Assembly: GCA_001683735.1 (NCBI GenBank) | Contig: LUGG01000010.1 | Location: forward strand, 1 to 64,000 | Length of the DNA: 64,000 nucleotides | Direction: 5' to 3' | Source of the DNA: Grifola frondosa | Taxonomy: Eukaryota > Basidiomycota > Agaricomycetes > Polyporales > Grifolaceae | In this document: one piece after another, positions 1-12,389 of the stretch | How the letters are laid out: every line of letters begins with the position of its first letter | Position numbering within the stretch: the first letter of the stretch is position 1 | Position numbers and translations under genes: made by a program | Notes under the pieces: generated by a model | Database searches by the model: none | Seen by the model: the letters and a program-made list of their open reading frames with translations, nothing else | What the model was told of the DNA's origin: nothing

Positions 1-335
1 TAATAACGATTAATTCGTTCCTCATCAATCGTAATCGGGTGCGATCATCTCATGTATGTCAGCACGAGGGAAATTGTTCATAAATGGCTATTAAGAGAGT
101 ATTAGTAAGTTGATGCATGCAAGAGAATACAGAGAGTAACAGAAAAAAATAATAATAATAGAGGTGGGGCAGTGGGGGCAGAACGGGGGAAAGGGGGATG
201 AAGGACGTCTGCATGGTGAATGCAAGCTCGTCATCATCCTCCACTCTGTTGACATGTTGGGATCCGGTTCGGGCTCGCACACGATGGGAAGTGATGGGAG
301 GCAGGAATTGTGGCGGCCGGGTGGGGTGGACAGTG

Positions 336-960
336 CGAACTTGTCAAAGAACCCGGTTCTGTGAATGACAATGGTGGCAAGAGCAACATTGGGAATAAAA
401 TGTTAGTTTGAGAAATGACAAGATAATGGAGAGACGTACGTGGACAGCATCAGGTACAAGCCATATGCAACAGCAAACGACAAAATTTCAGCCAATTCCC
501 AACTATCAGAGTCATTGAAGGAAGCAAACGATTGACTGAGAGCATCATGATAGTACCATCATTCAAGAGGGCGATGATCAAAACCATGAATGGAGGGGTT
601 AGCATGTGTGAGGAATAGCCAAGCATGATGTCGCCCGCCTGGAGGATCCTGCCGAGGTGGGCATGATCTGCTCCATGCCTGAGCTCTCGTGGTCCATCAC
701 ATCATCGTCACCTGCATGGTGCACCCGAAATGCGCTCAAAATGCGCCCGAGTGCGACCTGCACATCCACCAGTACCCACTTCCCATGCATAATGCCAGAC
801 AGTCCGATGTCGAGCACAGTGAACTCGACGAGATCCGGGATGCTCGCAAGCCCATCGAATGGTGACTGCCAAGTTCGCAGAGGTGATAGTGATGAGAGAG
901 TGTCGAATTGCTAAAAAGGGTCTATGCGATATTGAGTTCCGCATGCTGAAAGTATGAGAG
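336..960 (-). pseudogene. Plasma-membrane H+-ATPase (P-type) C-terminal fragment, broken
   Basis: On the minus strand, pieces in different frames line up in order with the C-terminal part of fungal/plant plasma-membrane H+-ATPases. First comes a hinge-like stretch (SANLAVTIRWA, compare ANVGIAVEGAT), then GLSGIMHG, PPFMVLIIALLNDGTIMM with the conserved LNDGTIM motif (~540-600), DSWELAEILSFAVAYGLYL (~460-525), an apparent intron, and ALATIVIHRTGFFDKF (~336-385). At least three frame changes separate these pieces, including one between LLPS and the DSWELAEI block. No catalytic DKTGT segment is present. The live enzyme pumps protons out of the cell to energise uptake; this copy cannot. The family call rests on motif order and transmembrane segments. 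It could be a truncated gene damaged by the adjacent transposon, or a dispersed fragment. Confidence 0.6.
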
Positions 961-1100
961 GGCGTCTGTGGCGGAAGGACAACTCCAAGTTCCAAGGTCC
1001 TCCGAAAAAGGAGATACAAGCATATGTCCATTTTCGGATAGATTTCTGGTGCACAATGACAAAAGAGAAAACAAATGTGAGAAGGTAAGATTGAACTTAC

Positions 1101-2955
1101 CACAATATCTCCTACTAGTCCGTATTCATCCCAAAGTACCCCCAGCTCGAAGTTAGAGACCAGTGCTTCAGTATGATCATGTGAGTGGCACCCAGCTTCT
1201 GAACCGTCAAGGTCGGTCTTATCTGCGGTGCATCTGTGCATCACATTGAAGTCAGTAAGGAATCAAATACAGCTTAGAAGTAGACACATATTTGGCACAC
1301 CAGCCTTGCACGATGCAAGCAAGAAGCGCTTGCTCAGGATAATCTGCAATATATGGATCAAGGCCATATATTACCCATCTGAAATGTCCGTCACCACAAC
1401 GTGCAACTTCGGGGATGGTCATTCCAGGCTTGAGTGATCATAATATTCGCAATAAAGAGGAATGGAACAATTGTCGACGAAATTTTCTGAAGTGAACATC
1501 GTTTGCATATTTTCGATCAGCTGCATATTTGTGAGTAAGTATACGGATACTACATATTTATCTAAACATACTTTTCGGTATTGCAAGGAATCCGATCAAT
1601 GCGACTGCGTTGCGATGCGCGCGGCGTACATTGTTGTGAACATTTCCAATTGACAAATACAGGGGATAATATTCAGTCTGACCAGTAGCGACAGACACTG
1701 TGGTCTTGTCACTACCGAGAATCACGGGTATGAAAGCAGAGCCGTGCATTGCGGGATCCTCAGAATTTTGACCTAAAAAATGAAAGCTGAGCAACCTGTC
1801 GTTAGAAATGAACTCGTACCAACAGCTTGCTTCCATGCCCAGTCACCGGACATGAAATCCTTTAACCGGCGCTCACCTCCATAGAATTCCTGCACAGGCG
1901 CGTAGTCAATCTCATCCTTAAAATCAGGATTAGCGAGCATGTTCCGCACAACCGTGTGAGGGTTGCGAAACCAGACTTCATATGATGCGGTTATCCATGA
2001 AGGTACGTCGTGATCAGGGAGATCACCAGAGTATTTTAAGTCAAATGACTCCCACTTCATGTTGCCAAGGACTGTGGAGTCAATCATTCAATACAGTTCT
2101 TCATGATTAGCGAATTGTCGATGACCGCCGTGCTTCAGAAGAGAGGCCCACCATAGGCTTAGCAGCCAGTTGATGGTTTTGGCTGGTGTTTGATCGACCA
2201 TGTACAGAAGCCGTGCCGTCTCATAGTCGATCCGACTTTCATATGGCATCCAATCGTCAGACCGTGGAGCTGGTGGAGGCATCGGAGGCATTCCCGGTGG
2301 TAAGTCAATCCCATTTTCATCACAAGGTCAGCCTGTTAACGATTAGTCTTGAACACAAGGCAAAGAACCTAACCACACGAAGCTTACCGTCAAGGATGTC
2401 ATGATAAACTCTGATCAAATCTTCTGGATCCATGTCTGCATACTCATGCATGTCTGGCAGGTGTTGCGGGATCTCCTCCTCCGGGTATTCAGGATAACTC
2501 GGGCCTTCTTCTTCATCACCATTATCTTCCGCTAAGACATTGAGTAATGAGGGTTCAATGTCATCTCCTGCCACTTCCTGATCATATCCATGAGCATGTT
2601 CGTGTGCTTCTATTTCGAATGCCGGGTGTTCTTCTTGATCCTCATCTACTTCTATATCCATGTCTTCTCCAAAATGCTGATATGACCCCTCATCTACCTC
2701 AAGAATGTCATTTTGCTCTAAATTCTAGGTTAGAAGGTAGAGAAGTACATTTGAAGGCATAAAACTCACTTGAGGTAGATGATTTGTTGCGGCAGCGTCC
2801 CAATGGTCTGCATGATGGTAAGTTCTCATGTGCTTGGTTTGGCCAGATGCATTCTTGAACCATTTGTTGCAGGTTGTAACGAGGCAGCAAAGATGTAGCG
2901 GGTCACTTGCGAGTTGTCTTGGACGTGTCGACTTAGAGGATGGGATTCTTGGCAT
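1101..2955 (-). pseudogene. Plavaka-type transposase, 3'-truncated
   Basis: The start is set at MPRIPSSKSTRPRQL. A C2H2 finger follows (CLVTTCNKWF...TKHMRTYHH, residues ~20-50), then an acidic stretch (2320-2661). Next come the conserved blocks of Agaricomycete Plavaka (CMC/CACTA superfamily) transposases: DYAPVQEFYGGERRLKDFMS and GDWAWKQA (~1840-1910), GSAFIPVILGSDKTTVSVATG (~1670-1730), YIADYPEQALLACIVQGWC (~1300-1360), and KTDLDGSEAGCHSHDHTEAL with LWDEYGLVGDIV (1101-1220). Family members continue with a PFT...DIHELL...DLLHQ section carrying more of the catalytic core. Here the reading ends at a GT splice-donor-like site at 1100, and no such section follows; an H+-ATPase relic begins within about 150 bp. 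Several introns interrupt the reading. No terminal inverted repeat was identified. It is almost certainly immobile. Confidence 0.75.
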
Positions 2956-3227
2956 GTTAGAGAGTCTGAATGGTTGAGTGAAATAAAATTTATTGAATGC
3001 AGTGCGTATGATCTGTAATAAGCTTGGGATCCATCCAATTGCATTAACAGCATCAGGTCCTGCCGTGAATTCTTGAAGACACCACATGACTTTAGCGTTA
3101 GATTTCGTGACAGCGTATCATCACGTCAACGTACGAAAATTTTCATCTTGCTCACCTTTCACATCCTCGCTTTCATGGCTAATACTCGAGCTTCCAATGG
3201 GGATAAAAGCATCCTGGCCTTCCGGAT

Positions 3228-5266
3228 ATGAAAAGGATGTGTCGCAGTACTGAAGAAGTGCAAAGGGCCAAGGAGGCTGAGAAGCAAGCGAAGCGAAAAG
3301 CTAATGCAGCCGCTAAAAAAGCGGCAAAAGACCTTGCAGCCCTAGAGGATGCTATGGCCACTGAGGATGCAGATCAGGAGGCAAACTGGGTCACCAAGCC
3401 AGTGTGTCCTTTGGTACGAATGGGTGCTGTGGCCGACCTGTCCAAGGTAGTGGGGAAGAAGCGACCGTGATCGCCCACTCCAGATGGTGTTCCTAACGAG
3501 GACATCGAGATGGGTGATGATGATGCTGACACTGAGGATGCCGAGGACCTGCCGTATGTTGATGATGATGAGGGAGCTGAAAAAGTCAAAGATGCCAAGG
3601 ATGCTGAGGATGAGGACGTCGAGGTTGAGCCTGTTCCGAATGATCATGTTTTTAGTGGCTTCGACACTGAACTGATGGAGCTTGCCAGTGATTATGAGTC
3701 GAGCCCTGTACCTCCACCAAAGAAGATGAAGGTCACTCACCGGGACCAGATCAAGGCAGCTCACGGGGTTTCTGACATGTCCAAAGGCACTTCCAAAATG
3801 CCGACAGCTGCTCCTTCAACGAAGAAAGCTGCGAATGCCGCCAAATCGAACAGCGTGCTGGATGCTGCGAAGACCATTGGAAAATCGAATAGCACACAGA
3901 ATGCTATGAAGCCCACTGCCAAATCGAACGCCACGCAGAATTCGACTAAGGCTATTGCCAAATCGAACACTGTGCAGAATTTAGTGGATACTGTTGCCAA
4001 ATCGAACGGAAAACAAAAGTGAGCTATTTGCATGTGAAACATATATTCTACACTTATCTATTCTCGCAGACAGGCCCAAAAGATGACCGGAATGATGTCA
4101 TCGGCTGTTGCAATGCTTTCCGGTCCAGGCATCGTGAAGGATTGGAAGCCAACAGATAGGGGTAGTACCACAAGCTGGCAGGGACAATCCTCCGGTCAGT
4201 CTACTAGCACGCGAAGCGGTGCTACCTCGAACTCATTGAGGTCCATTGTGTCTGCAATGCTCACAACACAACTATCCACTCCGGCTCGGCCTAAACCACG
4301 CCCGGCATACAAAGGAGCTGCTAGTAAGGATCAGCTGAACGTGCCCAAGCCCACAGGTGTGAAGGTCATTGAAGGTGGTGGTATCACAAGCAAAGATGAA
4401 GGCACTGAGCAAGACGTGGCAAGGTCAAGCCCTATCAAGATTGGGAAGCGTCTAACCAGCAGTGTAAGTTTGTTACAATAGTAAGCAACTGACAACATTA
4501 ATGATATCAATCACCAAATGTTACTGTTTAGTTCGTAACTGTTAAGTAGTAACTGTTAAATGATTGTTAGATGACACAAATATTACCATATTTGGTGAAT
4601 TTGTGCATGCTACTTAGTCACGTGACATGCCCTGCTCATGTTACACTCAGTGCTGACAATGACTTGAGTTCAGAAACAAAATGAGTGCTGTGTCAAGAAT
4701 GAGACATCAGTCTGTCATCAATGAGATAATGTTAGCAAGACTGGACACTGTTCTCCATGTGTTACCGCAACTCCATCCAGGTTTAGTAAAAGTGACGTTT
4801 CCACGTGGGTTAGCCCATCACGTCACCCCTCATCTTTTGTATTAAGGATGTGCTGCGCCGACACTTCACCTTGACCAGATTAGGATTGAGCTCCATACCC
4901 GGTCTATTCGACAAGGATTCTGGCCCAATTGGTGCTATTGGTATTGCGGCGGCGGCGGCAAGTAGTCTCCTTCTCGTGTACACAGGCTGTGGTGATCTCA
5001 GTAGCACATTTATAGGTCGAGCCACTGCCCAAGAATGGAAGCATTTGGCCAAGTCAGACAACCAAAGATCCGGCCAAAAGATGAACGTCGAGACCCAGTT
5101 CTCCGAGCAGAAATATGGTATAAAGTCAACCCAGTATGCCCATTCAGCTTCGAGGATGCGGCACGACAAGCTCCAGAAGGTTATTGACTGCATCACCACT
5201 CCCATTGTCATTGCAGATGAGAACGACGATGAAGAACGTGCAATGCTCATCGATTACTCAGATTAA
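3228..5266 (+). pseudogene. Transposon-associated hypothetical protein, broken
   Basis: The function is not recognised. The gene opens with an Ala/Lys coiled-coil-like stretch (EVQRAKEAEKQAKRKANAAA). An in-frame TGA at 3468-3470 interrupts it, after which the same frame continues with an acidic region. A basic NLS-like PPPKKMKVTHR follows, then five imperfect ~13-residue repeats around AKSN-x-TQN (3838-4020). After an intron comes a Ser/Thr-rich exon (to ~4465). The last exon (4850-5266) reads LTRLGLSSIPGLFDKDSGP and GAIGIAAAAASSLLLVYTG. A 367 bp repeat sits between the last two exons, apparently inserted in an intron. An earlier ATG at 3175 opens the same type of protein but is one frame away. 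The position beside a Plavaka relic and the style of the protein suggest an accessory TE gene. The stop and frame change suggest decay. Confidence 0.45.
4483..4849 (+). repeat. ~370 bp dispersed repeat, copy 1
   Basis: This segment begins AAGCAACTGACAACATTA and ends TTTTGTATTAAGGAT. It is repeated in the same orientation at 12390-12761 with roughly 90% identity by eye. It contains TAACTGTTA-like direct repeats near its start and a TCACGTGAC palindrome. It carries no ORF and has no clear terminal inverted repeat. It separates two exons of the flanking hypothetical gene, so it looks like an insertion in an intron. It may be a solo LTR, a SINE tail or another non-autonomous element. Confidence 0.7.
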
Positions 5267-6144
5267 GGTAAGTGTATGTTTTTCTCGTTAATCTTCTGCT
5301 TACCTTTGTCAGATTCTTCATCAATGACTCACCAGATACCACAGTGGCGAGCGCGTACATGTGCCGTAAGCCATTGCTTCATATATAGTGCTCCTGTTTC
5401 TCGTCTGTTGTCTTCTTATGCTGCCCTACTTCACTATGCTGCTCCTGTTCTTCTTCTAAAAAATCCCCACTCCGTTCAGCTACTGTTATCTTGACATGCC
5501 TGTCCCGCTTACAGCCTTTAATTACCTTCCTGATTTTCTTGTTGACTTTTCTACCTTTCTGCATACACAAGATCCTGTCATTCTAGCCAGTTTTGATGCT
5601 CTGGACACTCTTACTAGTGCACACTTTGTTGTTACCCTGTATTGTTGAATCTACTGCTGTGGCTTCATTTCTGGATTTCTGAGAGATATGAGTGGCTTAT
5701 CTGACAACTTTTTCACTTTTGAGTTGATTTCACATGCTTGTGCACTGTTCGCCTTTGAATTATGAAGGAATATTTTCTCTGATGTCGAAATTGGGATTTT
5801 CTGCTTAAATTGTCTGATTTTTACTTTTTCACTGACTGGCTCTTATAATTGATATGGCAGAAACAGGCAGAAATAAGGTAAATCAGGGATTGGACCTACT
5901 TATTGGGCTTATTCATCTGAAGTTGTCTTATTTCAGGCAGGATAAGTCGAAAAAGTCTCATTCGACTTTTGCTGATGAGCCCAGTTTTCCACATTGATGA
6001 TGACAACATTTGGAGTGTAAACATTGTAAGAGGCCATTTCTGCACCTCCCCAATTAGTGAGGATTCTTGTATGAAAAGATAACTTCAAGAAAAAATTGAA
6101 AAAATTCACACATGGCCATGCAAGCCAAAACACTGTAGAGTTTA
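5267..6144. other. Non-coding stretch, T-rich
   Basis: The plus strand is T/C-rich with only short ORFs of no recognisable family. I see no RNA gene or element ends. It may be the 3' flank of the TE-associated gene. Confidence 0.4.
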
Positions 6145-6859
6145 TTACATCATGGGGAAAGTAAGACATAATTCTGCTAACTTCCCACAGATCTCTACGA
6201 ATCTCTCATCCAGGCTTGTAAATTCCACTCTGCCAATTTGCTTCAAAGCCCCTTTCAACTCTCTCCACTGAGCATTTGATAAATCATGCCTGTGAGTATC
6301 CAGCTTTGAATACCAATCCTGCAGCTGACTCCACCAGTTCCACAGATTGTCCTTGACATCAGAGGGCACCCTTGCAGCGAGCCTCTGATCCTCATGCTTG
6401 TCATCCTCATTGAGCTTCTCAAAGACTGGGTCCAAGTAGATCTTGGTTGCTTTGAGCATAGGTTCGAGCTCCTTGATGCGAGTGAGGATCTTGGTCCTGT
6501 GGAATCTGAGTGTTGGAAATGGGAGCAGGGGGCTGGTGCTCTGGTCAAGGTGAGGAAAGATGCTCAATGAGAGGAGGAGGGGGTTCTGTGATGCAGTCTT
6601 CAACACTTCTCGAATAAGAGCTTAGATTGGAGAGCCTTTTCAGCACTCTCCAATGCAGAGATGCAAACCAACTTGCATCACTCTTCTCGAGAGTGTGAGT
6701 GTGCCTGACAAGCTTCTTGAAGACTGGCTTGTAAGCTACACGACGTTTACCAACTTTGGCATACTTCGTGCGAATGGCTTTGGATGGAGTGATGCGCTCT
6801 TGCAGCGAAAGATATTCGTTGCGCGCATTGACAGTGTACTGAGGAATGGCTTTTGGCAT
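6145..6859 (-). CDS. Hypothetical protein, two exons
   Basis: Not recognised. The N-terminal exon starts at MPKAIPQYTVNARNEYLSLQ (ATG at 6859; an in-frame ATG exists at 7024) and is basic. The C-terminal part (6145-6500) is helical and Trp-rich (KDNLWNWWSQLQDWYSKL) and ends LAELCLTFPMM. The two parts are in different frames and need an intron or a frameshift around 6510-6560; no convincing splice pair was fixed. No membrane segment or signal peptide is visible. The surroundings are TE-rich and AT-rich, so it may be a leftover of a mobile element or a lineage-specific gene. Confidence 0.4.
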
Positions 6860-8724
6860 GGCTGTTTGGCAAAAGGCATGAGTACAACATTCCTTTTCAG
6901 CGGACATCGTACAAAAGAAGAAAAGAACACAATGACCTGTCGCAGTCATACTTTGTGTCGACGTCTGCCTGCTCTCTATCAACAGGTCAGATGGTGATGG
7001 GATCTCCAATGTGGTTCCTGCCATGTGGCAAATGGTTTCAAGGGCATATTACACACCCTTTATGCTCGCCCAGTACTGGCCTGCCATCTTAGCCCAAAGG
7101 CTCGTGGCTATCACCAGTCTGTTGCTATACACCATGTAGTGCAGCAGCAAGCACCCCTTATGCCTGGGGACCAGCAAGAAGATCAGCATGTGGCCACAAA
7201 GTGGACCACCCTTGCATGAAAACAAGGTGCTTCTCAACAAAGACAACTGTCCTTTTCAGCAACAGTGTCAAAAGTGCATCATCCTTTTCAGCAATGATGG
7301 CTATAACCCCCAGAACCCTCATCACCAACGCCGCACAAACTGCAAACAAAGGTCCAGCCTGTGGCCCTTTGCAGCAGCCACAGGCCAAGAAGCAAGACTC
7401 AACAAACTATCACAAACCTACACTCACCTAGTCAAAAGGTGGGGAGAGAGTAACACTCAAAGTGAGAGGGGAATGTGTGATAAGGGGATCAGCAAATAGT
7501 CAGTGACCAATAGTGTATCTTCTGTTACAGCCCTATCTATCTACATCTATGATTAGGAAATAAGAAGGAAATGATAAGATAACCAGATAAGATGTTGATA
7601 AGATGACATTAAGATAATGATAAGATGACCATAGATTATCTATGTGGCACAGATAAGATAAAGACTTATGATTAAAAGTGCATTTAGAGAATGTGATGCA
7701 TAAGTGTGACTGAATAAGTACCAAATATGGGACTTAGGGAAAATCTGTGATAGTTTTATTACCTCAGATTTATTGAAAGTAGCTTCAACAATACATTTTA
7801 TTTCTTGGGCCCTCAGCAAGTGCTGAGAGCAATTCATCTCATTTTCACTTTTTATTTTGAAACTACAAATTAGTGGTTCTCTGGGCTGAGTGTGATGCAT
7901 TTCAACAATAAAAAAGATAGCAATTGAAAGTATTTTTATGTCAGATGACATTCTCGCATATTGATTAATAGAAAAATACAGGAAAATTAAAGCTAGAAGC
8001 ACTCAACGGGGGGCAAGCATATCAAGTTGAAATGTTAAGAGAGAAACTTTGAGAAGAAAGTTTTATTTTTACTTCTTTTATAAGTTCATTTGTTCAGGTT
8101 TTTGAAGTATGATTGTTTTCTTTCTTCTTCTTTCTTCTTCTTTCATTTCATTTTTTTATTCTCAAAAGAGTTTAAGCAATACATGATACAAAGAAAATAT
8201 GAGTAAGAAGTGGGAAAAACACTGGACATGCTATAATTATAGCAAAGTATAAAAATCAGAAATACTCAAAATAATAATAATAGACACAGGGAAGTTTAAC
8301 ACATGTACCTTCCTTATCATTTACTTGAATGGTAAGGACACGTACTCCCTAAGTCAGGCCAAGCATTAGAAGAATAATCATTATATAATGACAGTTTGAC
8401 TTACATTGATATTTTCAATTGTTATAATTTTGCCAGTACAGACTTTGTCATTTTCAAAAAATTGGACTTTATTGTTAATCTAAATATATATGAAATAATA
8501 ATCAAGAACAATTTGAAGAAAAGGTGCACCTCAAAGTTAACCATTTGATCAAATAGCGGATAAAAGAAATAATGAGAAAGTATGAAAAATATACTGCTGT
8601 TCTATAAAGTTAGAACCTAGCATTGTTTACTGTTACATTTAATTGGAGACAAGTCATCAATTGTATAGGTACAGCATACTTGGAGATAATAACACTAGGG
8701 TCATGCACAATAATAGGTGGTTAT

Positions 8725-9158
8725 TGTTGGACCTTTTTGGACATATGCTTATTGTTTATATTTTTATAGATTACAATGAATATATTCTTTTATTGTAAAG
8801 AGACTATTATACTAAAAATTTTATTATTTGTTTTTTTATTGTTCTTTGATGATATTGTCTTTTGATTTATTGTTTAAATTTTTATTGTCTTCTGATGTTA
8901 TTATTATTGACCTATTGTTTTATTGTGATGAAAAGATTTTATTGTTCATGTCTATTGTTTGAATTATATTGTTTTCCAATTTTTATTCATACTCAATAGA
9001 AAGATTAAATAGTCCCTATTGTTTTGACTTTCCCACAAAATTTAGTATATAAAGGATGCCTCAGCTAGAGGAAGAGAGAAAGCTTTTCTACAATTGAAAG
9101 TCATCCCTGGTACACAAGACATCCTGAGTACCAAATTGATTGTCACTAAGTAGTTACA
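8725..9158 (+). repeat. Possible solo LTR
   Basis: The stretch starts TGTTGGACC and can be ended at TAGTTACA. It contains a TATA-like AGTATATAAAGG at about 9043-9054, followed by a CT-containing leader, as in LTR promoters. No second copy and no clear target-site duplication were found, so the limits are a guess. Confidence 0.25.
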
Positions 9159-9454
9159 TACTGCTGTATCTACTATCTGAATTATACTGTTTTTATTCAA
9201 TATCTATTTGAAGAGCTTAAAGAGTCTTGATTAACTTTTTCTAAACTAATAAAATATAAGTTTAAATTCAAAGTCTTTCAACATGAAAGGCTTTACAACA
9301 TATACTGAGACAAATATATTAAGTTTATTACCCCAAACAACTGAGATACTGACTGACTCAGAGCTAGATTACTTAATTGATCTTTTTCTCAAGTAACTTA
9401 GCTGCACATCACAGAATGTGCATATTTATTTAATTTCTCATTAAAACTAGGCTA

Positions 9455-9655
9455 ATGTTCTACTACAAGTTTGCTGATCATGATGTATTCATGAGGTATA
9501 ATGGTGAGAATATCAGGCATCATTCTGGTAGCTTGTATTCAATCATCATGGACTCCAGACATGAAGATGACCATGGGCCAGAAGAAAAAGAGGTGGAGGA
9601 AGAAACAAATGAGCACTCTGAAGGAGGAGAATCAAGTAATAGTGAGTCAGAATGA
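9455..9655 (+). pseudogene. Short TE-associated ORF fragment
   Basis: A 66-codon ORF contains DVFMRYNGENIRHHSG followed by a strongly acidic Glu/Ser-rich tail. Similar MRY-GxxIxH plus acidic-tail proteins accompany transposons in Agaricomycetes, as far as I recall. Nothing on either side extends it. It is probably a relic. Confidence 0.3.
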
Positions 9656-10021
9656 GCTGGCTCAAATGTAGAGAGTAATTTGGATGGAAAACCAAACTTG
9701 GGACCTAAAGATGGTAAGAATGTCAATTACAATGGGAAGATGATGAATTGGAGGGCTTTGGGACATTGTAATTTAAATGTATGTAGAATATATATATAAT
9801 ACTGACATCCATTATAAAAGACTACAATCTAAGCAGGTACCTATGTGTAATAATTTATGTGAGTATCTACATGTGCAGGACCAATGTGATCCACTGCATG
9901 CTTTGCTGAGTGCTTGTCCTATCTAGCCAGACACGTGCAGTCTGGTAACCTTATGGTGTGCTCAAGCAAATTGCATGTGTCTGGCCAGACAGTGCAATGT
10001 TCATCAAACTTTTGACTTTTT

Positions 10022-10150
10022 GCTGATGGTGATGTGCTATAATTTATTCACTACTAATTACACTATTTTACAGAGACTTTTATCAAAATTTGAGAAAGGA
10101 GTAGCAATTACACATGATGGCTATCTAAGGTGTATGAAGCACTTCATACA
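10022..10150 (+). repeat. Degenerate duplicated segment, copy 1
   Basis: The stretch around TTTATTCACTACTAATTACA and GAAAGGAGTAGCAATTACAC recurs at 11512-11640 in the same orientation with scattered, mostly C/T and G/A differences. It is part of the decayed repeat zone. Confidence 0.5.
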
Positions 10151-11511
10151 CTGTACATGCCCATTTATTCAGGACCTTAGATCAAGATTTGAGTCAGATA
10201 TGAGTTAGACTATCATGGTGACCTTATCAAATCTGGCTGAAAGGACTGTAAAATGATTAATCATGTTATTGGCAACCATTAACCATTTGATGACCCCACA
10301 TCTCATGAACCTGTTCAGACAATCTTGCTGAGGTATTCGTCAATTTTGAAATTTTTGATTATATAATTCATAATCACTCAATGTGTGAAACTTGTTATCA
10401 GTGCCATGATGAAGCCATGGGAAGCTAAGAAGACACCTGCAGTAAATTATATAATTAAAAACACTCATCACTATACCTTTGAAGCTTACAATGCAGAGAA
10501 TTTGAATGCACAACCCCAATGTATGCTGAGCTATAAATTTCTGCAAGACCATTACTGTTAAAACATACTAGCATATATAATTCAGACTGTTTAGATCTAA
10601 TGAACATTCAATCATTAAATTGACTTGATAGTTGTTTGCTTCTCATGTAAAAAAATGCTTGATAGACCCTCAAGGACTTGTTGATGAACATATCAAGTTT
10701 CAGAGTGTTTAACTAAATGTTTAAAGAGGCAGAAAACAGAAAAGTCTTAGGACACTGATTTTAATTTTTAAGCCTGAGTTTGATTAAGCTGAGAGATAGA
10801 TGTGAACAAGTTGCAATACTTATCACTAATTGCTGCATGGAAAGTATGAGCCTTATAGGCCTTATAACACCATAGCTATAATAACACAATTTTAAAAGTT
10901 CCAACAATAAGCACAGGGGGTATGGGACCTTCAACAATAATATTATTGCAATACACTAAATGACATCAATGTAATTTTATATGCTTCAAGTCTTCTGATG
11001 TTCAAAAGTAAGGTTCTACAGTGCATGAAGCATTAAATAGGCAAATTTTTATGGCTCAACTCATACATCACCAGGCTATTCAGATGAAAAATAGGAAGGA
11101 AATAGGTCAAAATATGTTATTTAGATATTTCAGATTCATTGGGTTTTTGTTTTAATTTTTGGGCGGAAAAAAAATCTTCAAGTATCATAGTATCAGTCAT
11201 CAGCTAGACATAATACTATGTGGCTCTCACCAATTGATTGGCTAATCTGATGAAATTTATTAGTAAAGGGCTTGATGCACAGCAAGCAGCCTTCACAGTC
11301 AAGAAGTATAAGTCACGCAGAAAATTTGGCACAACTGTAGAAATTCTTGCTGCCATTAAGGCTCAAAAGCAGCATGACCCCACACTGTATATATGTCAGT
11401 GAGCATTTTTATATCATTTCTGAGACTCCCATGATCAAAAAAAAATTTTTGTTCTGTGTTTTAATTTTTGGAAGCACATAATTTTTTTTGATTTGATAAA
11501 TTATTCAGCAA

Positions 11512-11640
11512 GTAATCTGCTATGGTCCATTCACTACTGATTACATCATTTTACAGGGGCTTTTGTTGAAATTTGAAGAAGGAGTAGCAATTGCATGTGG
11601 CGACTATCCAAGGTGTTGGTTTAGCGCTTTATGCACTATA
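11512..11640 (+). repeat. Degenerate duplicated segment, copy 2
   Basis: This is the counterpart of 10022-10150: CCATTCACTACTGATTACAT and GAAGGAGTAGCAATTGCATG. It retains more C and G than copy 1, consistent with different extents of C-to-T decay. Confidence 0.5.
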
Positions 11641-12389
11641 GCAACATTAGTGACAGATCTGCATTGGCTTAACATTCAATACTATAACAGGCTCCCAGGA
11701 AGGTCCCAATAATATCAAATTTAGTATTAGTAAAATATCTGTTGCCAAGACTGCTCAAACCTTATATTGAAGCGGGCATGTACATGGTCAAATTGCAATA
11801 GCATTATTATTACATATAGTGAATGAGATAATATAAATCTTACAAGAAGGGTAAATACCACACCATATTGGTACTTGCATAAGGCTGGAGCTGGAGGGTT
11901 ATAATATTGTTATGCAGAAGGTTGGTGTTGCCACGGCTTAGTCACACCTGTTTCAGCTTTTTAGATATTCTGACATGAATTTTGCAGATAATGACATGAT
12001 CTTAATTGAAATTAATAGCTAAGATGTATATGTATTTGAATGTAACACCACCATTTGCATAATTATCTTTAATATGTTTCAATTTCAGTTACATTGGTAA
12101 AAAAGCTGACTAAAAAGTCAGACTTTGCAATCAGCTTTTTGGCTATATCTCCATCAATATAGGCTATGAAATAAATGTAAGATCACTATGATATCTGAAA
12201 AACTGCCCAAGCTATGAGTTATATATCATTTAGGCCTGACTTAGCTGCAGCAACACTACAGAAGGTTAGTGTGGGCATTGTATTAAAGCACCTGTGTAAC
12301 CCCATTTTCATGTTAATTTCATCCTGAAAAGAAAACTTGAGTATAGAGATGTATATGTACTAGTGGGAACCCGTGCCTACAGCATGGGA

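Larger units (their letters stand above)
7450..12389. other. AT-rich, CpG-poor relic region without intact genes
   Basis: Base composition drops sharply to long A/T runs, with very few CG dinucleotides compared with the ~50% GC flanks. No ORF longer than about 120 codons is present and none matches a family I know. Recognisable contents are an LTR-like stretch near 8725, a short acidic TE-associated ORF at 9455, and a degenerate ~130 bp duplicated segment (10022 and 11512). This is the appearance of old mobile-element sequence decayed by C-to-T change. Confidence 0.6.

Noticed and set aside
8105..8160. TTCTTCTTCTTT tract as a regulatory element
   Set aside because: Simple-sequence repeat in an AT-rich relic region; nothing ties it to a gene.
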